From assembly GCA_035502995.1 (NCBI GenBank), contig DATJTW010000055.1, forward strand, positions 28,046 through 92,045: DNA of 64,000 nt. Reading direction: 5' to 3'. Numbering within the stretch: position 1 is the stretch's first letter; each line of letters opens with the position of its first letter. This DNA comes from CADEED01 sp035502995 (lineage in GTDB: Bacteria > Pseudomonadota > Gammaproteobacteria > Steroidobacterales > Steroidobacteraceae). Under the pieces are notes generated by a model that worked only from the letters and a program-made list of their open reading frames with translations, did not search any database and was not told where the DNA came from. Below are positions 57,338 through 64,000 of the stretch, piece by piece. A program made the translations under genes and the position numbers.

Positions 57338-58242
57338 CGGGCGCGCCCGCGCCGGCCGATGGCGCCGGGGCTGATCAATGCTTCGCGCGGCCCACCCGCG
57401 CTGCTGGCCGAGGTGCTGCGCGGCTCGCCACCCCAGCAGACCGCGTGGATGATTTCGTAAGTCGCGGGTAGTTTGCCGTCCCGGCGCAGCACCTCGTAGG
57501 CCTGCGTCATCGCCGCGAGCCGGTGGCGGCCGGTCAAAGCGCGCGCGCGGCCGCGCGTGACGTTGTGCGCGCCGATGGCCTTGAGCTCGCGCATCAGCGT
57601 CAGCGCGTCGTCGTAGCCGACGACCAGGCGGTCGACGTCGAGCACCGGCTCCGCGAAACCGGCGTGCATCAGCGCCGTGCCCAGCGTCGGCGCGTCGAAG
57701 AAATGATTGACGTGGTTGCCGGGCGCGCCGGCCGCGGACCATGACTCGCGCAGCTCGAGCAGCGTGTCGGGCCCGAAAGTGCTGAACAGCAGCAATCCAC
57801 CGGGCTTCAACACGCGCGCGATCTCGGCGTACACGGCGTCGAGGTCGTCGCACCACTGGAGCATCAGGCTGCTGAAGACGAGATCGAAGGAGGCGCCGCG
57901 GAACGGCAGCGTGTATGCATCGGCGCGCACGCGTTCGAAGCGGCGCATCCAGCGCGATTGCTCCTTCGCGCGCTCGAGCATGCCGGTGGCGATGTCCGCC
58001 GCGATGACCAGCGCGCCGGGATATTTGCGCTTGAGGGCGCGCGTCGAGTGGCCGGTGCCGGCGCCGAGATCGAGGATCGAGGCCGGCGACAGGCGGAAGT
58101 CGTCCAGCCGATCCAGCAGGCCGTCGCGAACGCGCTGCTGGAGCGCGGCGGCCGCGTCGTAGCCGCGGCTGGCGCGATCGAATGCGGTGGCGACCGCGTG
58201 TCGATCCAGCGAGAAGATTTCGCGGGGATCGTGCGCGTTCAT
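57334..58242 (-). CDS. bioC: malonyl-[acyl-carrier protein] O-methyltransferase
   Basis: SAM-dependent enzyme (302 aa) that caps malonyl-ACP to start pimelate synthesis. SAM motif ILDLGAGTGHSTRAL near residue 63, DIATGMLERA, and SSLMLQWCDDLDAVYAEIARVLKPGGLLLFST read in parts. It overlaps both bioF and bioD by 4 nt. Confidence 0.93.
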   Translation of the reverse strand: MNAHDPREIFSLDRHAVATAFDRASRGYDAAAALQQRVRDGLLDRLDDFRLSPASILDLGAGTGHSTRALKRKYPGALVIAADIATGMLERAKEQSRWMRRFERVRADAYTLPFRGASFDLVFSSLMLQWCDDLDAVYAEIARVLKPGGLLLFSTFGPDTLLELRESWSAAGAPGNHVNHFFDAPTLGTALMHAGFAEPVLDVDRLVVGYDDALTLMRELKAIGAHNVTRGRARALTGRHRLAAMTQAYEVLRRDGKLPATYEIIHAVCWGGEPRSTSASSAGGPREALISPGAIGRRGRAR

Positions 58243-59390
58243 GGGGACAAGATCGCCGAAACAGCGTCGATCAGGCGCGAGATGTGACTCTCTTCGTGCG
58301 CCGCCGAGAACGTGATGCGCAAGCGGGCGGTGCCGGCGGGCACGGTGGGCGGGCGAATGGCGGCGATGAGGAGGCCTTTTGCTTCAAGCGCGCGACTGAC
58401 CGACAGCGCGCGCTCTTCTTCCCCGAGGATCAAGGGCTGAATCGGCGTGATCACGTCGGTTATTGGCAGCATCTTCGCGAAACCGCGCTCGATCATCGCG
58501 GTCCGGAATCGCCTGGCGTGCGCGAGGACTTTCTCGCGGCGCCAGGACTCGCGGTCGCTCAGCGCGAGGGCGGCGCGAGTGGCGGCAGCGACTGCCGGCG
58601 GCAGCGCAGTCGTGTAGATGTACGGCCGGGCTTTCTGCACGAGATACTCGATCAGGTCGGCATCGCCGGCGACGAAGGCGCCAAAAGTGCCGAACGCCTT
58701 GCCGAAGGTGCCGATTACGACCGGGACGTCGTGGGCGGATAGGCGGAAGTGTTCGGTAGTGCCCCGGCCCGTGGCACCCACAACTCCGAATGCGTGGGCA
58801 TCGTCGACGATCAACCAGGCATTTGCGCCGTTCGCGAGTCGAACCAGCTCGGGCAGGGGCGCAACGTCGCCATCCATGCTGAAAACGCCGTCCGTCACGA
58901 GCAGGCGAGTCGAGCCGGGCTCTCCCGCGCCGAACTGTTCTCGCGCATGGGCCGCATCGCCATGCCGAAACCGCTTCACGGTTCCGCCCGCCAGCCGGCA
59001 GCCATCGATCAATGAAGCGTGATTGAGCTTGTCCGCGACGATCAACGACTTTTGATCCGCGAGCGCGCCAATGACGCCCAGATTGGCCATGTAGCCCGTC
59101 GAGAAAACCAGCGCGCGCTCGCGGCCGGTGAACGCGGCGAGCTCCGCCTCGAGCGCTTCATGCTCGATGCCGTGACCCGTCACCAGGTGGGACGCGCCGC
59201 TGCCGACGCCGTACTTCTCCGCCGCCGCGGTGAACGCGCGAACGACGTCGAGATGGTTCTTCAGCCCGAGGTAGTCGTTACTGCAGAAGTCGACCAGGTC
59301 GTGACGCGGCATCACCCGCCGCGTGCGTTTCAGGTTCCGCTGCTCGAGATCGGCGAGCGCGGCCTTCAGCGCTGCCGCGTCGCGTTGCAT
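58239..59390 (-). CDS. bioF: 8-amino-7-oxononanoate synthase
   Basis: PLP-dependent condensation of pimeloyl-ACP and alanine (383 aa). Key regions: DFCSNDYLGL, HNHASLIDG-type NHASLIDGC, IVDDAHAFGVVG and the PLP-Lys region VIGTFGKAFGTFG. ATG 59390 lies 25 nt inside bioB, so the two overlap in different frames. Confidence 0.95.
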   Translation of the reverse strand: MQRDAAALKAALADLEQRNLKRTRRVMPRHDLVDFCSNDYLGLKNHLDVVRAFTAAAEKYGVGSGASHLVTGHGIEHEALEAELAAFTGRERALVFSTGYMANLGVIGALADQKSLIVADKLNHASLIDGCRLAGGTVKRFRHGDAAHAREQFGAGEPGSTRLLVTDGVFSMDGDVAPLPELVRLANGANAWLIVDDAHAFGVVGATGRGTTEHFRLSAHDVPVVIGTFGKAFGTFGAFVAGDADLIEYLVQKARPYIYTTALPPAVAAATRAALALSDRESWRREKVLAHARRFRTAMIERGFAKMLPITDVITPIQPLILGEEERALSVSRALEAKGLLIAAIRPPTVPAGTARLRITFSAAHEESHISRLIDAVSAILSP

Positions 59391-60442
59391 GCGGCGCCCG
59401 GACGAGCCGGCGCGTGAGAGTGCGAGCAGCCGGGACCGTGGACGTGGGGCTCGTCGTGCGAATGCGTGCCCGACTCGGCCGCCGCCAGGCCCGGTGGCGT
59501 GAACGGCTCGATGCCGAGGCGCGTGAGCAGCGCGCGATCGCGGGCGACATCCGGGTTGCCCGTCGTCAGCAGCTTCTCGCCGTAGAAGATCGAGTTCGCG
59601 CCGGCGAGGAAACACAGCGACTGCAATTCATCGCTCATCACCTCGCGACCGGCCGACAGGCGCACGAACGCCTTCGGCATCACGATGCGCGCCACGGCAA
59701 TTGCGCGCACGAAATCGAAGGGATCCACTTCCTTCTGGCCCGCGAGCGGCGTGCCCGGCACGCGCACGAGCTGGTTGATCGGCACGCTTTCCGGGTGCTG
59801 CGGCAGGTTCGCCAGCGTCGCGAGCATCGACGCGCGATCGCGCGTGGTTTCGCCCATGCCGACGATGCCGCCGCAGCAAACGTTGAGGCCCGCGTCGCGC
59901 ACGGCGGACAACGTGTCCAGACGATCCTGGTAGGTGCGCGTCGTGATGATCTCGCCGTAGAACTCGGGCGAGGTGTCGACGTTGTGGTTGTAGTAGTCGA
60001 GGCCCGCGGCCTTCAGTTCCTGCGCCTGGTCCGGCGTCAGCATGCCGAGCGTCGCGCAGGTCTCCATGCCGAGCGCGCGCACCTCGCGGATCATCGCGGC
60101 GACGGCTTCGACGTCCTTCTTCTTCGGCGAGCGCCACGCGGCACCCATGCAGAAGCGCGTGGCGCCGGCGTCCTTCGCCGCCTGCGCGCGAGTGCGGACT
60201 TCGTCGAGCGGCACGAGCTTCTCGCGCTCGAGGCCGGTCTCGTAGCGGACGCTCTGCGGGCAATAGGCGCAGTCTTCCGGACAGGCGCCTGTCTTGATCG
60301 AGAGCAGCGTGCTCATCTGCACCGCGTTCGGCGAGTGGTGCTCGCGGTGCGTGGACTGGGCCTGGAACATGAGGTCCGCGAACGGCAGCGCGAACAGGGC
60401 TTCGACCTCGGCCACCGTCCAGTCGTGTCTGATGCTTCCCAT
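59366..60442 (-). CDS. bioB: biotin synthase
   Basis: Radical SAM enzyme (358 aa) inserting sulphur into dethiobiotin. The cluster motif GACPEDCAYCPQS, second-cluster cysteines (TRFCMGAAW, ETCATLG, GLNVCCGGI) and Arg in the barrel are present. ATG 60442 has AGGGA at proper spacing; ATG 60448 is too close. The C-terminus carries an unusual His-rich tail (THSHDEPHVHGPGCSHSH). Confidence 0.96.
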   Translation of the reverse strand: MGSIRHDWTVAEVEALFALPFADLMFQAQSTHREHHSPNAVQMSTLLSIKTGACPEDCAYCPQSVRYETGLEREKLVPLDEVRTRAQAAKDAGATRFCMGAAWRSPKKKDVEAVAAMIREVRALGMETCATLGMLTPDQAQELKAAGLDYYNHNVDTSPEFYGEIITTRTYQDRLDTLSAVRDAGLNVCCGGIVGMGETTRDRASMLATLANLPQHPESVPINQLVRVPGTPLAGQKEVDPFDFVRAIAVARIVMPKAFVRLSAGREVMSDELQSLCFLAGANSIFYGEKLLTTGNPDVARDRALLTRLGIEPFTPPGLAAAESGTHSHDEPHVHGPGCSHSHAPARPGAACNATRQR

Positions 60443-60517
60443 GCCCATCCCTTTATTCGTTGATTCACATGCCTTTTCCGGCTGGTGCGCGAGGCGCGGC
60501 CGACGAAGACTGCGGGC

Positions 60518-61219
60518 ATGTTCGGGAGCGCGCAGGGCATTGTCAACCGGCTGAGGCGTCTCAAGTTGACGGTGCCGCGGACGATCTCGCGCGCGCTCGC
60601 CGCGACGTTGTTTCCGCCGCGTTGCTGCCTCTGTGGGTTTCCCGGCGCCTCGGAGGATCTCGATCTCTGCCAGCACTGCCACGCGGACCTGCCGTGGAAC
60701 CGGCAGGAGATGCCCGGCGTCCTGGCGCCGCTGCGGTTCGAGCACCCGGTCGACGAGATGGTGCGCAAGCTCAAGTACCGCGGTGCCATCGAGAACGCGC
60801 GCGTGCTCGGCGTGCTGCTGGCCGAGGCCGCACGCAAACGCGACACACCGCTGCCGCGTTTGCTGGTGCCGGTGCCGCTGCATCCGGCGCGGTTGCGCGA
60901 GCGCGGCTTCAACCACGCGTTCGCGCTGGCTCGTTACGCCGGGCGGATGCTCGAGATCCCGGCCGGGCGCTCGCTGACGCGCCGCGTGCGCGATACCCCC
61001 TCGCAGACCGCGCTCGACTTCACCGCGCGCCGGCAGAACGTGCGCGGCGCGTTCGCGATCTGCGGCCCGAAGGCGCGGGACAGGTTGTTAGGCGCCGGGC
61101 ACGTCGCGATCGTCGACGACGTGATGACCACGGGCAGCACCGCGGCCGAGCTGCGCGCGGTGCTGTACGCGGCGGGTGTCAGCCGGGTGGAGTTGTGGGC
61201 AGCGGCGCGGGCGTCGTGA
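60518..61219 (+). CDS. ComF family phosphoribosyltransferase-like protein
   Basis: A 233-aa protein with an N-terminal zinc finger (RCCLCGFPGASEDLDLCQHC) and a PRTase-fold domain ending in the PRPP motif VAIVDDVMTTGSTAAEL. ComF/GntX members take part in DNA uptake or are linked to DNA metabolism. Divergent from bioB, as in many gammaproteobacteria. ATG 60518 used; GTG 60485 is possible. Confidence 0.88.
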   Translation: MFGSAQGIVNRLRRLKLTVPRTISRALAATLFPPRCCLCGFPGASEDLDLCQHCHADLPWNRQEMPGVLAPLRFEHPVDEMVRKLKYRGAIENARVLGVLLAEAARKRDTPLPRLLVPVPLHPARLRERGFNHAFALARYAGRMLEIPAGRSLTRRVRDTPSQTALDFTARRQNVRGAFAICGPKARDRLLGAGHVAIVDDVMTTGSTAAELRAVLYAAGVSRVELWAAARAS

Positions 61220-61229
61220 CGCCCGAACC

Positions 61230-61868
61230 TCAGGCCAGGCCGGCTTTCTTCAACGCCGCCAGCGGCGGCCCGTCGAACTTCGTCAGCGGCTCGTTGCCCG
61301 TGTACCCGATGTCCTTCATCCCCACCGGCGTCGTGTAGAACCCGCCCGCCGTGAGGTCGCGGAACTTCGCGAAGAACTTCGCCGCATCCGCGAACTCGGC
61401 CTTGCTCTTCGTCGTGCAGATGTCGTCGGCGATCGCGCTCTTCTGCGCCTCGCTCAACGCCGGGAACGCCTTCTTGAAGCGCTTCTGCGACTCGGCCTCG
61501 ATCCACAACAGGCCGGCCAGCACGATCGGCCGATCGCCGCGCTGCTGCGGATACGGCGCGCTGATCCATTCATCGATGAAGTCGACCACGCCGACCGCGG
61601 ACGCCGCGGGCGAGACGTCATCCGCCGGGATGATCAAGTCCGCCAGCGCCTTCGTCGTCGCGCGCGCGTTGTCGGTCAGCGTCAGGGGCCAGGGCCCGCC
61701 GGCCTTCCACTCCTTGGTCAGATCCGGATCCGTGCCATAGCCGGCCTGGTTCGCCGCGACATCGCGCGCGGCCGCATCGCCCGCCAACGCCGGCGAGATG
61801 GCAAACCGCAGCGACGGCACGGTGGCCGCGGCCGCGAACATCCACTTGATGGTCGTACGACGATCCAT
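61230..61868 (-). CDS. gluconate 2-dehydrogenase subunit 3 family protein (Tat-exported)
   Basis: A 212-aa small subunit with a Tat-type leader (MDRRTTIKWMFAAAATVPSL) and family segments LADLIIPADDVSPAASAVGVVDFIDEW and MKDIGYTGNEP. It is thought to carry its FAD partner across the membrane by the Tat route. It follows the GMC gene with a 2-nt gap. Confidence 0.9.
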   Translation of the reverse strand: MDRRTTIKWMFAAAATVPSLRFAISPALAGDAAARDVAANQAGYGTDPDLTKEWKAGGPWPLTLTDNARATTKALADLIIPADDVSPAASAVGVVDFIDEWISAPYPQQRGDRPIVLAGLLWIEAESQKRFKKAFPALSEAQKSAIADDICTTKSKAEFADAAKFFAKFRDLTAGGFYTTPVGMKDIGYTGNEPLTKFDGPPLAALKKAGLA

Positions 61869-61870
61869 GC

Positions 61871-63652
61871 TCACAGCTCCTTCTTCTTCATCAGGCTCAG
61901 CATGTGATCCGACGCGCGCCAGGCGAGCGCCATGATCGTGAGCGTCGGGTTCTTGTCCGCGTTCGAACACAGCGTCGCGCCGTCCGTGATGAAGAGGTTC
62001 TTCATGTCCCAGCACTGGCCGTAGCTGTTCGTCACGGATTTCTTCGGGTCGCTGCCCATCATCGCGCCGCCGACTTCGTGGATGATGATGCCGCCCTGCT
62101 TGATCGCCTTGTCGCCCGACTGCGGCTGCCGCGAATAACGCCCGCCCATCGCGTCGAGGATGTCCTTGAACGTCTTCTCCATGTGCGCGGCCTGCCCGAT
62201 CTCGTGCTGCGACCACTTCCAGTGGAACCGCAGGACGGGGATGCCGAACTTGTCCTTCACCGTCGGGTCGATCTCGGCGTAGCAATCGTCGTTCGGGATC
62301 ATCTCGCCGCGGCCGGACATGTAGAAGAACGAGCCGTAGTAGCGGCGCGCGTCCTCCTTGAATTTCTTGCCGTAGTTGCCGCCGTTGATCCACTCGAGTC
62401 CGGACGCGGTGCCCATGTTCGGCATCTCGCGGCCGCCGCCGAATTCGATGTGATAACCACGCGCGAAGCCGAGCTTGCCGGCGAGTTGCTCCTTGTACAG
62501 CCACCACGGCGTGTACAGGTGCAGGCCGTCGACGCCGTCCTCGTTGTGCAGCGGCATGTTCTCGAGCATCGGCACTTGGCCGCCGAAGCCGGCGCCGACG
62601 GTGTCCATGATGTATTTGCCGACCTTGCCGCTGGAGTTCGCGACGCCGGAATTCAGCATGATGCGCACGGATTCCAGCGCGCTGGCCGCGAGCACGACGA
62701 TGCGCGCCTTGATCCTGTGCTCCGCGCCGGTCTTGCGATCGATGAACACCACGCCTTCGGCCTTGCCGTCGGGCCGCTTGGTGACCTGGCGCACCATCGC
62801 GTCGGTGACGATGTCGAGGTTGCCGGTGTCGAGCGCCGGGGGCAGGTGCACGGTGGTCGACTGGTAGTTAGCCCGGATCGAGCAGCCGCGGCCGCAGGGC
62901 GTGGCGAAGATGCACTGCTGGCGCTTCTGCATGTCCGCCGCCAGGATCGCCTGAGCCTTCGCATTGCCGGGATGCAGCAGCGCGGGCAGGCGCTTGTGGT
63001 CCAGCGTCTTCGTCAACACGGCCCGGTGACCCGCGATCGCCGGGACGCCGACCTTGGCCGCGTGTTTCTTGAAGTAGAGGTCCGACACCAGTGGCTTCGG
63101 CGGCGGCAGCAGCACGTCCTTCGGGGAATTCGGCGTGTTCTCCATGCCGTCGTTCTCGCCGTAGACGCCGATCAGCATCTCGACCTTGTCGTAGTACGGC
63201 GCGAGATCCTCGTAGCTCATCGGCCAGTCGAAGCCGAGGCCGTCGCGCGAGTACGGCTTGAAATCGTACGGACCATTGCGCAGGGAGATGCGGCCCCAGT
63301 GGTTCGTGCGGCCGCCGAGCATGCGCGCGCGCCACCAGACGAACTTGCGTTCGTATTCGTCGGAGGCGCTGGTGTACGGCTCGCCGGGAACGTTCCAGCC
63401 GCCGTCGACGGTCGCATCCCAGAAGCCGAAGGGCTTTTCCGGCGTGCCGCTGCCGCGCAGCGGGGCCTCGGAGTTGTTCTGCATCATCGGCGTCTCGTTG
63501 GGGGGCGAATAATTCCGCCCGGCCTCGAGCATCAGGACCTTCGCGCCTTCCATCGCGAGGGTGTAGGCCGTCTGGCCGCCGGCGGCGCCGGATCCGACGA
63601 CGACGACGTCATATGTATTCTTGCTGGCGTCTGCTGGCGTGATGAATGACAT
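61871..63652 (-). CDS. GMC family oxidoreductase (gluconate 2-dehydrogenase flavoprotein-like)
   Basis: A 593-aa FAD enzyme. The N-terminal nucleotide motif is VVVGSGAAGGQTAYTLA; the C-terminal half has HEVGGAMMGSDP and NPTLTIMALAWRASDHM with the active-site His/Asn pattern of the family. It lacks its own signal and probably travels with the Tat subunit. The sugar substrate is not determined. GAGGGACC precedes ATG 63652. Confidence 0.9.
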   Translation of the reverse strand: MSFITPADASKNTYDVVVVGSGAAGGQTAYTLAMEGAKVLMLEAGRNYSPPNETPMMQNNSEAPLRGSGTPEKPFGFWDATVDGGWNVPGEPYTSASDEYERKFVWWRARMLGGRTNHWGRISLRNGPYDFKPYSRDGLGFDWPMSYEDLAPYYDKVEMLIGVYGENDGMENTPNSPKDVLLPPPKPLVSDLYFKKHAAKVGVPAIAGHRAVLTKTLDHKRLPALLHPGNAKAQAILAADMQKRQQCIFATPCGRGCSIRANYQSTTVHLPPALDTGNLDIVTDAMVRQVTKRPDGKAEGVVFIDRKTGAEHRIKARIVVLAASALESVRIMLNSGVANSSGKVGKYIMDTVGAGFGGQVPMLENMPLHNEDGVDGLHLYTPWWLYKEQLAGKLGFARGYHIEFGGGREMPNMGTASGLEWINGGNYGKKFKEDARRYYGSFFYMSGRGEMIPNDDCYAEIDPTVKDKFGIPVLRFHWKWSQHEIGQAAHMEKTFKDILDAMGGRYSRQPQSGDKAIKQGGIIIHEVGGAMMGSDPKKSVTNSYGQCWDMKNLFITDGATLCSNADKNPTLTIMALAWRASDHMLSLMKKKEL

Positions 63653-63672
63653 GGTCCCTCGCTGTTGCGGCG

Positions 63673-63678
63673 ATTGTA
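63673..63678 (-). promoter_or_regulatory. -10-like box TACAAT for the GMC operon
   Basis: Near-consensus; here a 20-nt gap to the ATG leaves room for the GAGGGACC ribosome site, so this message has a leader. Confidence 0.5.
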
Positions 63679-63774
63679 GGGTCGGTGCCCGCCGCAGTCA
63701 TAGCTGCAGGCTATGCGGGCGTGGGCTAGGCTGCCGCGCAGCGACAGCAGACCGGCCCAGCCGGCGAGAGCCTC

Positions 63775-64000
63775 TTGAACGCAGCCCGTTTCGATCGCCG
63801 TCAGCTCCTGAAAGGCGCGCTCGCGTCCGCCGTGCCGCTCGCGCTCGCCGGCTGCGCGGGTGACAAATCGGCGCGTCGCGATCCGCTCGTGGTCGGCGGA
63901 CTGCCGGTGACCTGCAACCTGACGCTGCCCATCGCCTGTACCGCGAAGGACGCGAGCCTCGTGGCCGGCCAGGCGCAGAACGACTTCGCGTTCCAGTACC
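63775..64000 (+). CDS. ABC transporter substrate-binding lipoprotein, N-terminal fragment
   Basis: The frame opens at TTG 63775 and runs off the window. NAARFDRRQLLKGALASA is a twin-Arg leader with a lipobox (LAGC). The mature start PLVVGGLPVTCNLTLPIACT resembles NMT1/SsuA/nitrate-type binding proteins. GAGAG stands 5 nt upstream. Ligand unknown. Confidence 0.65.
   Translation, partial: MNAARFDRRQLLKGALASAVPLALAGCAGDKSARRDPLVVGGLPVTCNLTLPIACTAKDASLVAGQAQNDFAFQY

Noticed and set aside
61230..63652. Complete three-subunit gluconate dehydrogenase
   Set aside because: No cytochrome c subunit gene follows within the window; only the flavoprotein and small subunit are supported.

Overview
The window looks like one chromosomal segment of an aerobic, GC-rich gammaproteobacterium. 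Evidence is the aa3-type cytochrome oxidase genes with their CtaA/CyoE/SURF1 assembly factors, the biotin block beside a divergent comF, two-subunit TrkAH potassium uptake, and many lipoprotein or Tat-type signals. Steroidobacteraceae or a relative is possible, but I cannot place it by eye. I saw no rRNA, tRNA, CRISPR array, prophage or intact insertion sequence. Most genes are ordinary housekeeping or accessory genes; the unusual signals lie mainly between and at the edges of genes.

Layout. 1-10 kb: a NatAB-like ABC exporter, a secreted TAP-type hydrolase, mnmG with a peptide-binding lipoprotein, and a DUF885 protein. 9.6-15.7 kb: a CheD-like protein lacking the usual catalytic Cys, a QmcA/NfeD pair, a CBS protein and trkH-trkA. 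15.7-21.9 kb: pyrF and uvrD (overlapping), an AI-2E-type permease, a YbjQ protein and an EamA exporter. 22-31.5 kb: an accessory zone of small enzymes (two GST-like proteins, LysR, DoxX, CYTH, two GFA proteins, DUF423, a PPOX protein). 31.5-40.5 kb: gloB, an orphan MASE1-PAS sensor kinase, an S41 protease lipoprotein, a 1016-residue beta-propeller/di-heme lipoprotein and two tandem paralogous secreted proteins. 40.5-44.5 kb: cyoE, ctaA, a thiol-type assembly protein and SURF1. 44.5-51.9 kb: asd behind a likely attenuator, lgt, an M28 peptidase, leuA behind a Leu-rich leader ORF, and panE. 51.9-56.6 kb: coxB-coxA-small ORF-ctaG-coxC. 56.6-61.2 kb: bioB-F-C-D and comF. 61.2-64 kb: a GMC dehydrogenase with its Tat subunit, and the start of an ABC binding lipoprotein.

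Three non-coding patterns run through the window. (1) Short palindromic elements built on GGGGACnGTCCCC, AATGGGGTCnGACCCC, AGGGACGTACCCC or a degenerate GGGGACGCC form sit exactly at stop codons of unrelated genes (at least six cases). (2) About twenty genes have a -10-like hexamer 6-10 nt before the start codon and no Shine-Dalgarno, which points to leaderless transcription. (3) asd has a Thr/Lys-rich leader peptide with mutually exclusive antiterminator and terminator stems, and leuA has a leader ORF with seven Leu codons. Functional calls rest on motifs and family knowledge; no database search was run.
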